Positions 56,877-64,000 of a DNA stretch of 64,000 nucleotides are shown piece by piece. The stretch comes from an uncultured SAR86 cluster bacterium. Lineage in GTDB: Bacteria; Pseudomonadota; Gammaproteobacteria; Magnimaribacterales; D2472. The notes below the pieces were generated by a model, which saw nothing but the letters and a program-made list of their open reading frames with translations, was not told the DNA's origin and did no database searches. Location of the stretch: the NCBI GenBank assembly GCA_902591665.1, contig CACJBO010000005.1, forward strand, positions 16,470-80,469, written 5' to 3'. Numbering within the stretch: the stretch's first letter is position 1; every line of letters starts with the position of its first letter. Made by a program: the position numbers and the translations under genes.

Positions 56877-57353
56877 TTGTATAAATTAATATTTTTTATA
56901 TTACTTTCTGTAAATCTCTATTCTGAAGATAGTGTTTCATTCGTAAATAAATTAATAAATAATAATTTAATTTTTTTTCAAACCACTGACTCAGGTTTTG
57001 ACGAAATTATTTCAAAAGGAAGATTGATTCGAAGTAAAGATTTTATTGAAATAACAATAGATTTCCCAACCAAAGAAAAATATACCCTTAGAGACTCAAT
57101 TATAGAAATTTATGATTATGAATTTAATCAATCTCAAATTATTGAAATCAATGATGATAATTCTTTTTTACCTGATTTTTTAATTAATGGCATAGATGCA
57201 GATGAAATTAATAATATGAATGAAAATTCTTTTACCGTTCTAAAGAATGATAATCAATTTTTTGTAAATATTATTTCAGAAAGGAGCTTTTCAATTTTAT
57301 ACAACGACAATATGAATTATAAGAATTTAATTGTATTTGAGGTTCTAAAATAA
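56877..57353 (+). CDS. lolA: LolA-like outer-membrane lipoprotein carrier
   Basis: 158 residues starting with TTG one base after the ftsK stop. A signal peptide ends near YSED. The segment GRLIRSKDFIEITIDFPTKEKYTLRDSIIEIYDYE, seen here as pieces such as FPTKEKYTL, has the beta-barrel pattern of LolA, whose gene usually follows ftsK. LolA ferries lipoproteins through the periplasm to LolB. It is somewhat shorter than E. coli LolA (203 residues) and poorly conserved, so context carries much of the call. Confidence 0.72.
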   Translation: MYKLIFFILLSVNLYSEDSVSFVNKLINNNLIFFQTTDSGFDEIISKGRLIRSKDFIEITIDFPTKEKYTLRDSIIEIYDYEFNQSQIIEINDDNSFLPDFLINGIDADEINNMNENSFTVLKNDNQFFVNIISERSFSILYNDNMNYKNLIVFEVLK

Positions 57354-57355
57354 TT

Positions 57356-57709
57356 ATGAATATTTTGTTAATCGGCCTTGGAGGATTCTTGGGAGCAATA
57401 TCTAGATACCTTCTAAATGAATTAGTCATAAAATATATACCTACAAATTTTCCTACAGGAATTCTTGTTGTAAATATTTTAGGTTGTCTTTTTATTGGTT
57501 TAGTTTTAGGTAATTCAATGATTTCAAAAGATCATCTATATTATTTTTTTGCTGTTGGTTTCTTGGGATCATTCACAACAATGTCTGCATTTAGTTATCA
57601 GTCTATAGAATTATTTAATACCAATATTTTAATTGCATGTTCATATATAATATTAACTTTGACATTAACAATTTTAGCAACTTACATAGGTATTAATTTT
57701 TCTAAATAA
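57356..57709 (+). CDS. crcB: Fluoride channel CrcB/Fluc
   Basis: 117 residues with four membrane helices. The Fluc signatures GLGGFLGAISRYLLN, GILVVNILGCLFIGL and GFLGSFTTMSAFSYQ are present, including the Asn and Phe residues of the ion path. It lets fluoride leave the cell as a dimer in opposite orientations. No fluoride riboswitch would fit in the 2-bp gap before it. Part of the ftsK-lolA-crcB-serS run. Confidence 0.93.
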   Translation: MNILLIGLGGFLGAISRYLLNELVIKYIPTNFPTGILVVNILGCLFIGLVLGNSMISKDHLYYFFAVGFLGSFTTMSAFSYQSIELFNTNILIACSYIILTLTLTILATYIGINFSK

Positions 57710-57710
57710 A

Positions 57711-58955
57711 ATGATTGATATAAAAAATCTTAGAGACAATATTGATGCTACAAGTGTTGCACTTCTTAGAAGAGGTTACAAATTAGACTCTGAAAAATTT
57801 AAGTCTCTTGATTCTAAAAGAAAAGCCTTGCAAGTTAATGTGGAAACACTTCAATCTACTAGAAAAAAATTATCCGAAGAGTTTGGAAAGCTTAAAGCTT
57901 CAGGTTCGGATACTACTTCATTAAAAGAAAAAATTGATACTATTAATTCAGATCTAAAAAAAGAAAATGAATTATTAAATTCACTTTTAGAATCTATCAA
58001 TGAATATCTTTTAGATATTCCTAATATTCCTGATCAATCAACACCAGATGGCTCCAATGAGAACGATAACGTTTTGATCAGAAAAGTAGGAGAGATTCTA
58101 TCTACCAATACAGTTGATCATACTGATTTAACAAAAAAAATTGATACTGATTTGGCATCAAAATTAGCTGGTTCAAGATTCGCTGTGCTTAAAGGAAGTT
58201 TAGCCAAACTTCAAAGAGCTTTAATTTCTTTTATGTTAGATATTGCTCATAAAAATGGTTATGAAGAATATTATTTACCTTACATGGCTAACAAAGACTC
58301 ATTAATTGGCACTGGAAATTTACCAAAATTCGAGGAAGATTTATTTAAAACATCAGAAAATCTTTATTTGATTCCTACGGCAGAGGTTCCTCTAACCAAT
58401 ATATATAGAGATATTTTAATCAATGAAGATGAGCTACCAATTAAACTAACGTCTCATACGCCTTGTTTTAGATCAGAAGCTGGAAGTTATGGCAGAGATA
58501 CCAAGGGATTGATTAGACAACATCAGTTTGAAAAAATTGAGTTATTTAAAATATCGAATCCTTCATCTTCAATGACCGAGCTTGATGGACTGCTCGAGAA
58601 TGCTGAAGAAATTCTTAAATCATTAGAACTTCCATACCAAGTAGTGCAGTTGTGCGCAGGTGATATTGGATTTTCATCATGTAAAACATTTGATATTGAA
58701 GTTTGGATGCCAAGTCAAAATAAGTATAGAGAAATATCATCATGTTCAAATTTTAGTGATTTTCAAGCAAGACGTTCTAATATTAAGATTAAATCAAAAG
58801 ATGGTAAACAATTTGCTCATACCATTAATGGTTCAGGTTTGGCTGTTGGAAGAACACTTATAGCACTCTTAGAGAATAGGTATGATGGTACTAATTTAAT
58901 AAAGCTTCCTAAGGTTTTGGAGCCATATTTTGGCTCATTAGATCTAGAAATTTAG
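57711..58955 (+). CDS. serS: Seryl-tRNA synthetase
   Basis: 414 residues. The N-terminal coiled-coil arm (about 25-100) that clasps the tRNA-Ser long arm, then class II motif 2 FRSEAGSYGRDTKGLIRQHQF-type block (key residues FRSEAG and RQHQFEK) and motif 3 NGSGLAVGRTLIALLEN. It charges tRNA-Ser and tRNA-Sec with serine in the cytosol. It starts 1 bp after crcB and ends the ftsK operon. Confidence 0.97.
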   Translation: MIDIKNLRDNIDATSVALLRRGYKLDSEKFKSLDSKRKALQVNVETLQSTRKKLSEEFGKLKASGSDTTSLKEKIDTINSDLKKENELLNSLLESINEYLLDIPNIPDQSTPDGSNENDNVLIRKVGEILSTNTVDHTDLTKKIDTDLASKLAGSRFAVLKGSLAKLQRALISFMLDIAHKNGYEEYYLPYMANKDSLIGTGNLPKFEEDLFKTSENLYLIPTAEVPLTNIYRDILINEDELPIKLTSHTPCFRSEAGSYGRDTKGLIRQHQFEKIELFKISNPSSSMTELDGLLENAEEILKSLELPYQVVQLCAGDIGFSSCKTFDIEVWMPSQNKYREISSCSNFSDFQARRSNIKIKSKDGKQFAHTINGSGLAVGRTLIALLENRYDGTNLIKLPKVLEPYFGSLDLEI

Positions 58956-59000
58956 ATTTTAATTATCACAAAAAATTCACATAACTTTTTCAATAAATTC

Positions 59001-59028
59001 TTGAGTATTTAATTTAATTGTACATAAT
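59001..59028 (+). promoter_or_regulatory. Promoter of the TonB-dependent receptor gene
   Basis: TTGAGT (59001-59006) and CATAAT (59023-59028) with a 16-bp spacer resemble a sigma-70 promoter. A GGGGA ribosome binding site lies about 10 bp before the ATG at 59061, giving a leader of about 25 bases. Confidence 0.45.
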
Positions 59029-59060
59029 GTAGATATAACATTTTTAACGGGGATTATTCT

Positions 59061-62000
59061 ATGTTGTTTAATAAATCAAAGCACCTTCTCGCAGGGTTCT
59101 TCTTGGTAACACTATTCTCACTAAATTCATTTGCTTCAAACGATACAACATCTGCTCTTAGGGGTGATGCTGGCGTTGCTTCTGCAAGTGTGGTGGTGAC
59201 ACACGTTCCAACAGGTATAAGTAAATCAACAACTTCAGATGCCAATGGTATCTTCTCAGTTGGTAATCTAAGACCTGGTGGACCATATAAAATTACTATT
59301 TCTGCATCTGGTTATGCTACAGAATCATTAGAAAATGTTTTCTTAACAGTTTCTGAGACTGCTAAGCTATCGGTTAGTATGATTTCTACGGCAGATATAG
59401 ATGATGTTGTTGTAACTGGTACTAGGTCTGCTTCAGTTCAAACTTCTTTAGCTGTTACAGCTCAAGATATTGAAAGCATACCGAGTATTGAAAGATCTAT
59501 TGCTGACTATGTAAAAAAAGATTCAAGAATTTTTGTAGAGGGCACATCTAGAAACGCAACAATTTCAGTCTCAGGTACTAACAATAGATATAATAATTTT
59601 ACAGTTGACGGTATTGAGCAGAATGACCAATTGGGTCTTAATGCTAATGGCTTTCCATCTGTAAGGAATCCTATAAGTATCGAAACAATTGAACAGCTTC
59701 AAGTTGATATTAGTCCTTTTGATGTATCTAAAGGTAATTTTACTGGAGCAAGTATTAATGCTGTAACAAAATCAGGTACTAATGAGATAACAGGTGCCTA
59801 TTATAACTACAGTACTGATGAAGATAATGTAGGTAGCCTTAATGGTCAAAAAGCAAGCCAATTTAGTGATGAAACTAAAGGTTTTGTAGTTGGCGGACCT
59901 ATTATTAAAGATAAATTATTCTTTTTTGTATCTCAGGAAGAATTCACATCAGTTACTCCAGCTGAACCTTATACATATAGAACTGCTACACAGGCTTTAA
60001 TTGATGAAGTTCGTGCGCAAACAATAGCGCTCTATAATTATGACCCTGGTACAACTTCGTTCTTACCTCCACCAGAAATGGCAGATAAAGAACTTGTTAA
60101 ATTAGATTGGTATATAAACGACAATCATAGACTTGAGTATGTTTATAGTTATTCTGAAGATAATACTGTTAGACCATACAACTATGACATTAGGTTTAGT
60201 TCACACTATTACAACTATCCTGCAATGACTGAAAAAGATACTTATGCATACTATGGAGATCTTTCAGATAATCTATATGTTCAAGTTAAATATTCTGAAG
60301 TTGAATGGGCAAATGACCAAGACTCTCTTGGTGGAGAAGATTTCCCACATGTTGAAATTAGAATTGACCAAGCTGATGGTACTTATACTGGTAGTGGCTC
60401 AAGAGAAGTAATTTTCTTAGGTCCTGATAAGTATAGAAGTGCTAATGAAGGTTTTGCGTTTGATGAAATTTTAAATATGAAGGCTGTATATACAATGGGC
60501 GATCATGAAATAACATTTGGATATGACAGCATTGATAAGAGACTTGGTAACTTATTTATTTCAAGAGAAAATGGTGCGTATAAGTTTAATGGTGTTGATA
60601 ACTATTATGCTGGTATTCCATATTTCTTTAGATTTAACAAGTCAGCTACAGGTGACCCTTATTATGCAATGGCTGGATTTAGCGGAACTTTTGAAACAAT
60701 TTATCTTCAAGATAAATATTATGTTTCAGATATCTTAACTGTTAATTACGGTCTTAGATATGATAGCTTTGAAATGGACATGGGTCCTGCATATAACGAG
60801 TACGGTTCAAGTCTTCTTGGCTTTAGAAATGATACTCCTGCTAGTACAAGCATCCTTCAACCAAGATTTGGTTTCCAATTAGATGCATCTGACATGGGAA
60901 TGTTTAGCTCTGACAGAATTGTTTCAGCTGAATTAAGAGGTGGATATGGTCTATTTGCAGGAAGAGTTCCAAATGTTTGGATAGCAAGTCCTTTCGCAAA
61001 CTCCGGTGTTGTCCAATATGGATCTAGAACTGCTTCTTGGGGTCTTCCAGTGTGTCAAACAGGTGCTGAGAGAACTTGTTTTAAAGCTCCTGAAACCATT
61101 TATCAAGATTTCCCATATTCTGAATTTGCTAGCACAAGTCCAGCTCAGGGTATTGATCCAAATTATGACACTCCATCTACATGGAAGTTAAACCTAGAGC
61201 TTTTACTAACTACTGCAAATGGATATGACTTAAAATTTGCTTACAATAGAGATGATGCTAAAGATGGTGTTGGTTTCTCTGATGCTTCAGCAACAGTTGA
61301 TCAAGTTGGTAAGACAGGAATTGTTACTTACAACTCACAGAATGCTTTCTATATAACCAATGGTCCTGGAGCTTCTTCTGATTCTTTCACTTTTTCTCTT
61401 GATAAAGAGTTTGATAATGGAGTTAGTGTTTTTGCAAGCTACACTGGATTGGATGCTGAAAATGCATGGAATGGAACATCATCCCAGTTATCTTCTAATC
61501 TAGAATATAACCCAAGAGTTGACTTAATGAATGTTAACGTTGGTAAGACACCTTGGGCAATCGAAAATAGATTAGTTGCTGGCCTTAACTACACAGCTAA
61601 TTGGTTTGCTGGTGCGCCGACTAATTTCTCTTTATTCTATAAAGTATATTCTGGAAAAAGATTTAGTTATGTGTATGACGGAATGGATGATGGATATGAT
61701 GATGGTAATACATTAATTTATATACCAACTGAAAATGATCCTAACGTTGTATATTCAGGTATTAATGAAGGCGAAGTCCTTACTGCATTACATGGTCTTG
61801 GTACTCCAGGATCTCATGTTGCTGCTAATACTGGTGAACTACCATATACACGTCAGCTAGATCTAAGAATAGCTCAAGAAATTCCAGTCAAAAGCAAATA
61901 TTTTGGTATTGATGACCATAAAGTAGTTGTTTATTTTGACTTGTTAAATGTATTGAACTTTATTAATGAAGATAAAGGTCATTCATATTACCAAAGGTAT

Positions 62001-62141
62001 GGAGCTAGACAAATTGTTGAAACTGATGGGCTTAATAGTAACGGCCAAATTGTAATTACAGGCTTAGATACAAGAGGACCAACTATTGATTCTTATGCAT
62101 CTAGATACAGAATGCAGTTAGGTTTTACATATAAGTTTTAA
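59061..62141 (+). CDS. Oar-like TonB-dependent outer-membrane receptor
   Basis: 1026 residues with a signal peptide to about residue 25. A carboxypeptidase-regulatory-like (CarboxypepD_reg) domain at about 27-110 (GVASASVVVTHVPTG, FSVGNLRPGGPYKI), then a TonB-box-like VVVTGTRS, a plug domain (SIPSIERSIADYV; FTVDGIEQND; GASINAVTKSGTNEI) and a long beta-barrel ending RMQLGFTYKF. This is the Oar/OmpA-related-receptor arrangement. It imports large or scarce substrates with TonB energy; the ligand cannot be read and no substrate-binding partner gene adjoins it. It has its own promoter and terminator. Confidence 0.92.
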   Translation: MLFNKSKHLLAGFFLVTLFSLNSFASNDTTSALRGDAGVASASVVVTHVPTGISKSTTSDANGIFSVGNLRPGGPYKITISASGYATESLENVFLTVSETAKLSVSMISTADIDDVVVTGTRSASVQTSLAVTAQDIESIPSIERSIADYVKKDSRIFVEGTSRNATISVSGTNNRYNNFTVDGIEQNDQLGLNANGFPSVRNPISIETIEQLQVDISPFDVSKGNFTGASINAVTKSGTNEITGAYYNYSTDEDNVGSLNGQKASQFSDETKGFVVGGPIIKDKLFFFVSQEEFTSVTPAEPYTYRTATQALIDEVRAQTIALYNYDPGTTSFLPPPEMADKELVKLDWYINDNHRLEYVYSYSEDNTVRPYNYDIRFSSHYYNYPAMTEKDTYAYYGDLSDNLYVQVKYSEVEWANDQDSLGGEDFPHVEIRIDQADGTYTGSGSREVIFLGPDKYRSANEGFAFDEILNMKAVYTMGDHEITFGYDSIDKRLGNLFISRENGAYKFNGVDNYYAGIPYFFRFNKSATGDPYYAMAGFSGTFETIYLQDKYYVSDILTVNYGLRYDSFEMDMGPAYNEYGSSLLGFRNDTPASTSILQPRFGFQLDASDMGMFSSDRIVSAELRGGYGLFAGRVPNVWIASPFANSGVVQYGSRTASWGLPVCQTGAERTCFKAPETIYQDFPYSEFASTSPAQGIDPNYDTPSTWKLNLELLLTTANGYDLKFAYNRDDAKDGVGFSDASATVDQVGKTGIVTYNSQNAFYITNGPGASSDSFTFSLDKEFDNGVSVFASYTGLDAENAWNGTSSQLSSNLEYNPRVDLMNVNVGKTPWAIENRLVAGLNYTANWFAGAPTNFSLFYKVYSGKRFSYVYDGMDDGYDDGNTLIYIPTENDPNVVYSGINEGEVLTALHGLGTPGSHVAANTGELPYTRQLDLRIAQEIPVKSKYFGIDDHKVVVYFDLLNVLNFINEDKGHSYYQRYGARQIVETDGLNSNGQIVITGLDTRGPTIDSYASRYRMQLGFTYKF

Positions 62142-62156
62142 TCAACACTAGAATAT

Positions 62157-62187
62157 AAAAAAGGCAGTATTTACTGCCTTTTTTTTT
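62157..62187 (+). terminator. Rho-independent terminator after the TonB-dependent receptor
   Basis: AAGGCAGT and ACTGCCTT pair around a 4-base loop, preceded by a run of A and followed by a run of nine T on the plus strand. It lies 20 bp after the receptor stop. Confidence 0.95.
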
Positions 62188-62200
62188 GATAGAATAAATT

Positions 62201-63100
62201 ATGGATAATCAAATACCAAAACTATCATTGGATAGCCTATTAAAAAACAATGACCAGTCATTAGAATTATTATCAAATGCATTGTCCAATCATGGTTTTT
62301 TTATAATCACGGATCACAAAATATCACATTCCTTATTTAACAAAGCATATGAATATTCTGAGAAGTTTTTTAATCTTGATACTTCTGTAAAAAGTAAATA
62401 TTCGTTTAGAGAAAGTGCTGGAGCCAGAGGCTATACACCTTTTGGCAAAGAAACTGCATTGGGTGAAACTGTTCCAGATCTTAAAGAGTTTTGGCATCAT
62501 GGACCCGTTACTGATGATTCTTACGATGAAAGAATCATGAAAAACATCTATGTTAATGAAATTGATGAATTTAACACTGTGTTTGATGAGCTATTTAATG
62601 AGATGAATACTCTTGGTACTCAACTTCTATCGTCAATAAGTTTAACACTTGGCTTAGATGAAAATTTTTTTAATACATCAACTAGTAAGGGAAATTCTTT
62701 ATTGAGGCTGATTCATTATCCGCCATCAAATAATGAAAATATTTATAGAGCTAGAGAGCATGCAGATATCAACTTAATTACATTACTTATTGGCGCTAAT
62801 GAACCTGGTTTAGAAGTCAAAGATAAATTAGGAAACTGGATCCCAGTTAGCTCATCATATGATGATATTGTTTGTAATATTGGTGATATGATGCAGCTGA
62901 TCACTGATAAGAGACTCAAAAGTACTCCTCATAGAGTAATTAAATATAAAACTGATGAAATGAAATCTAGATATAGTATTCCATTTTTTATGCACCCATC
63001 TCCAGATACAATTTTAAAATCTGTTTTTAATGACGAGGATAAAGGTGTTTTAGCTCACGATTTTTTAGATGAAAGATTAAAGGCTATTAAGTTATACTAA
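62201..63100 (+). CDS. 2-oxoglutarate/Fe(II)-dependent oxygenase (isopenicillin N synthase-like)
   Basis: 299 residues. The DIOX_N domain holds LSNHGFFIITDHKIS; the catalytic domain has the iron ligands His187 and Asp189 in REHADINLITLL and His244 in STPHRVIKY, and the 2-oxoglutarate/substrate site R257-x-S in SRYSIPFF. Family members oxidise diverse small molecules; the substrate is not readable. It has no partner genes of antibiotic synthesis. It starts 14 bp after the terminator and 4 bp separate it from the transporter gene. Confidence 0.88.
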   Translation: MDNQIPKLSLDSLLKNNDQSLELLSNALSNHGFFIITDHKISHSLFNKAYEYSEKFFNLDTSVKSKYSFRESAGARGYTPFGKETALGETVPDLKEFWHHGPVTDDSYDERIMKNIYVNEIDEFNTVFDELFNEMNTLGTQLLSSISLTLGLDENFFNTSTSKGNSLLRLIHYPPSNNENIYRAREHADINLITLLIGANEPGLEVKDKLGNWIPVSSSYDDIVCNIGDMMQLITDKRLKSTPHRVIKYKTDEMKSRYSIPFFMHPSPDTILKSVFNDEDKGVLAHDFLDERLKAIKLY

Positions 63101-63104
63101 TTTT

Positions 63105-64000
63105 ATGTCTGCATTTAATTTTATCCACATAATAATAGGCTTTATCGGTCTAATTCTTTTAGCAGTCCCATTTTCTAATAACTATAAAATTATTAATTAT
63201 AGATATATTTTTTATGGAATATTATCGCAACTGATTTTAGCTGCAATACTGCTAAAAGTTCCATTTATCATAAGCTTTTTTGAGCTACTTGGTAATGGAG
63301 TAACTATTTTACAAAATGCTACCGTTGAAGGTGCAAGTTTTGTATTTGGATACCCACCCGCAGATAGCGATTCTGTATATAGATCTTTACTAGAAACATT
63401 TGCTTTTGGAGTTCTGCCATACATTATTGTTATGTCATGTGTATCTGCAATCCTATGGTACTGGGGTGTTCTACCATTTATTGTGAATTTAATCTCAAAA
63501 GCATGTCAAAAGTTATTTAATATTGGCGGTCCTGTTGGATTAGGTGCTGCTGCTAACGTATTTATTGGCCAAGTAGAAGCTCCATTACTTATTAAACCTT
63601 ATTTAAGCAAGCTTTCAAATAAAGAGTTATTAATACTTATGACAGCAGGCATGGCTACAGTAGCTGGATCGGTAATGGTAGCCTTAATTTCAATACTTGA
63701 AGTTCAATTTGCATCAGTTAACTTAATACAACACTTTCTAACTGCCTCTGTTTTATCCGTACCAGCTGCAATAATGTATGCAAATATAATGATTCCATCA
63801 AATGAAATAACTGATTCATCAGAGAGCTCAAATACAAAAGTTTATAACAGCACCATGGATGCTATTACTACAGGCACGGCTCAAGGTTCAAATATTGCAG
63901 TTAGTGTTGGTACTATCTTGATTGCAGTAATTGCACTTGTTTATATAGCAAACTCATTCCTTTCTCTAATAGGTGGTTATATTGGAATCAATTTATCAAT
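63105..64000 (+). CDS. Concentrative nucleoside transporter (CNT/NupC family), 3' end cut
   Basis: The frame is open from ATG 63105 to the window end (about 298 residues visible). It begins MSAFNFIHIIIGFIGLILLAV and runs through several membrane helices. The motif GLGAAANVFIGQVEAPLLIKPYL corresponds to the core GQxEAPLLI helix of CNT transporters (human and Vibrio type rather than the E. coli NupC variant), and LLILMTAGMATVAGSVMV follows. It should import nucleosides with Na+ or H+. Its 4-bp distance from the oxygenase gene suggests cotranscription. Confidence 0.9.
   Translation, partial: MSAFNFIHIIIGFIGLILLAVPFSNNYKIINYRYIFYGILSQLILAAILLKVPFIISFFELLGNGVTILQNATVEGASFVFGYPPADSDSVYRSLLETFAFGVLPYIIVMSCVSAILWYWGVLPFIVNLISKACQKLFNIGGPVGLGAAANVFIGQVEAPLLIKPYLSKLSNKELLILMTAGMATVAGSVMVALISILEVQFASVNLIQHFLTASVLSVPAAIMYANIMIPSNEITDSSESSNTKVYNSTMDAITTGTAQGSNIAVSVGTILIAVIALVYIANSFLSLIGGYIGINLS

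Overview
The window looks like the chromosome of a free-living marine gammaproteobacterium of the SAR86 type. This is inference: the DNA is very AT-rich, genes are packed with 0-30 bp gaps, converging genes share stop-codon bases, and the contents mix a general secretion pathway, a TonB-dependent receptor, two ammonium transporters, a photolyase relative and polysaccharide-degrading genes. No insertion sequence, phage gene, CRISPR array or rRNA was seen. No intergenic stretch exceeds 300 bp.

Layout. 1-12247 (+): an uninterrupted operon for beta-1,3-glucan (laminarin-type) use, with a sodium:solute symporter (cut by the window edge), GH3 lipoprotein, glucokinase, a very large GH149-like phosphorylase candidate, a GH17 lipoprotein, an exported clan GH-A enzyme, a GPH-type sugar symporter and a cytoplasmic GH17. 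12.3-21.6 kb: ribosomal protein L33, a CinA/NadD-like fusion, an exported esterase, a photolyase-related flavoprotein, a PhoD-like phosphatase, lipoproteins, tRNA-Gly(UCC), prepilin peptidase and gamma-glutamyltransferase. 21.7-26.1 kb: an acyl-CoA synthetase, phoB-phoR, then a three-repeat Pho box in front of a 28-residue protein. 26.2-35.6 kb: type II secretion genes gspC to gspM in order; the matching prepilin peptidase lies at 19 kb. 35.6-42.1 kb: phosphate genes (ppx/gppA-like, ppk2, pit, beta-propeller phytase, porin) around an aquaporin and a TetR regulator. 42.1-47.9 kb: epoxide hydrolase, DedA, HIT, MFS, GDPD and acyltransferase genes plus small membrane proteins. 47.9-51.6 kb: nitrogen block with an amt gene and a TorF-like porin-glnK-amt operon, each behind a near-identical sigma-54 promoter. 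51.7-64 kb: SDR, acuI/yhdH-like reductase, trxB, ftsK, lolA-like, crcB, serS, an Oar-like TonB-dependent receptor, a 2-oxoglutarate/Fe(II) oxygenase and a truncated CNT nucleoside transporter.

The genes suggest a cell that scavenges polymers and nutrients. Secreted and periplasmic glucanases plus cation-coupled symporters deliver oligosaccharides to cytosolic hydrolysis and probably phosphorolysis. PhoBR, PhoD, phytase, porin, Pit and PPK2 handle phosphate gain and storage. Sigma-54 promoters control ammonium uptake. Many genes have a -10 hexamer 6-11 bp before the start codon and no Shine-Dalgarno, which points to frequent leaderless mRNAs. Several short membrane-protein genes with strong ribosome binding sites lie between the larger genes.
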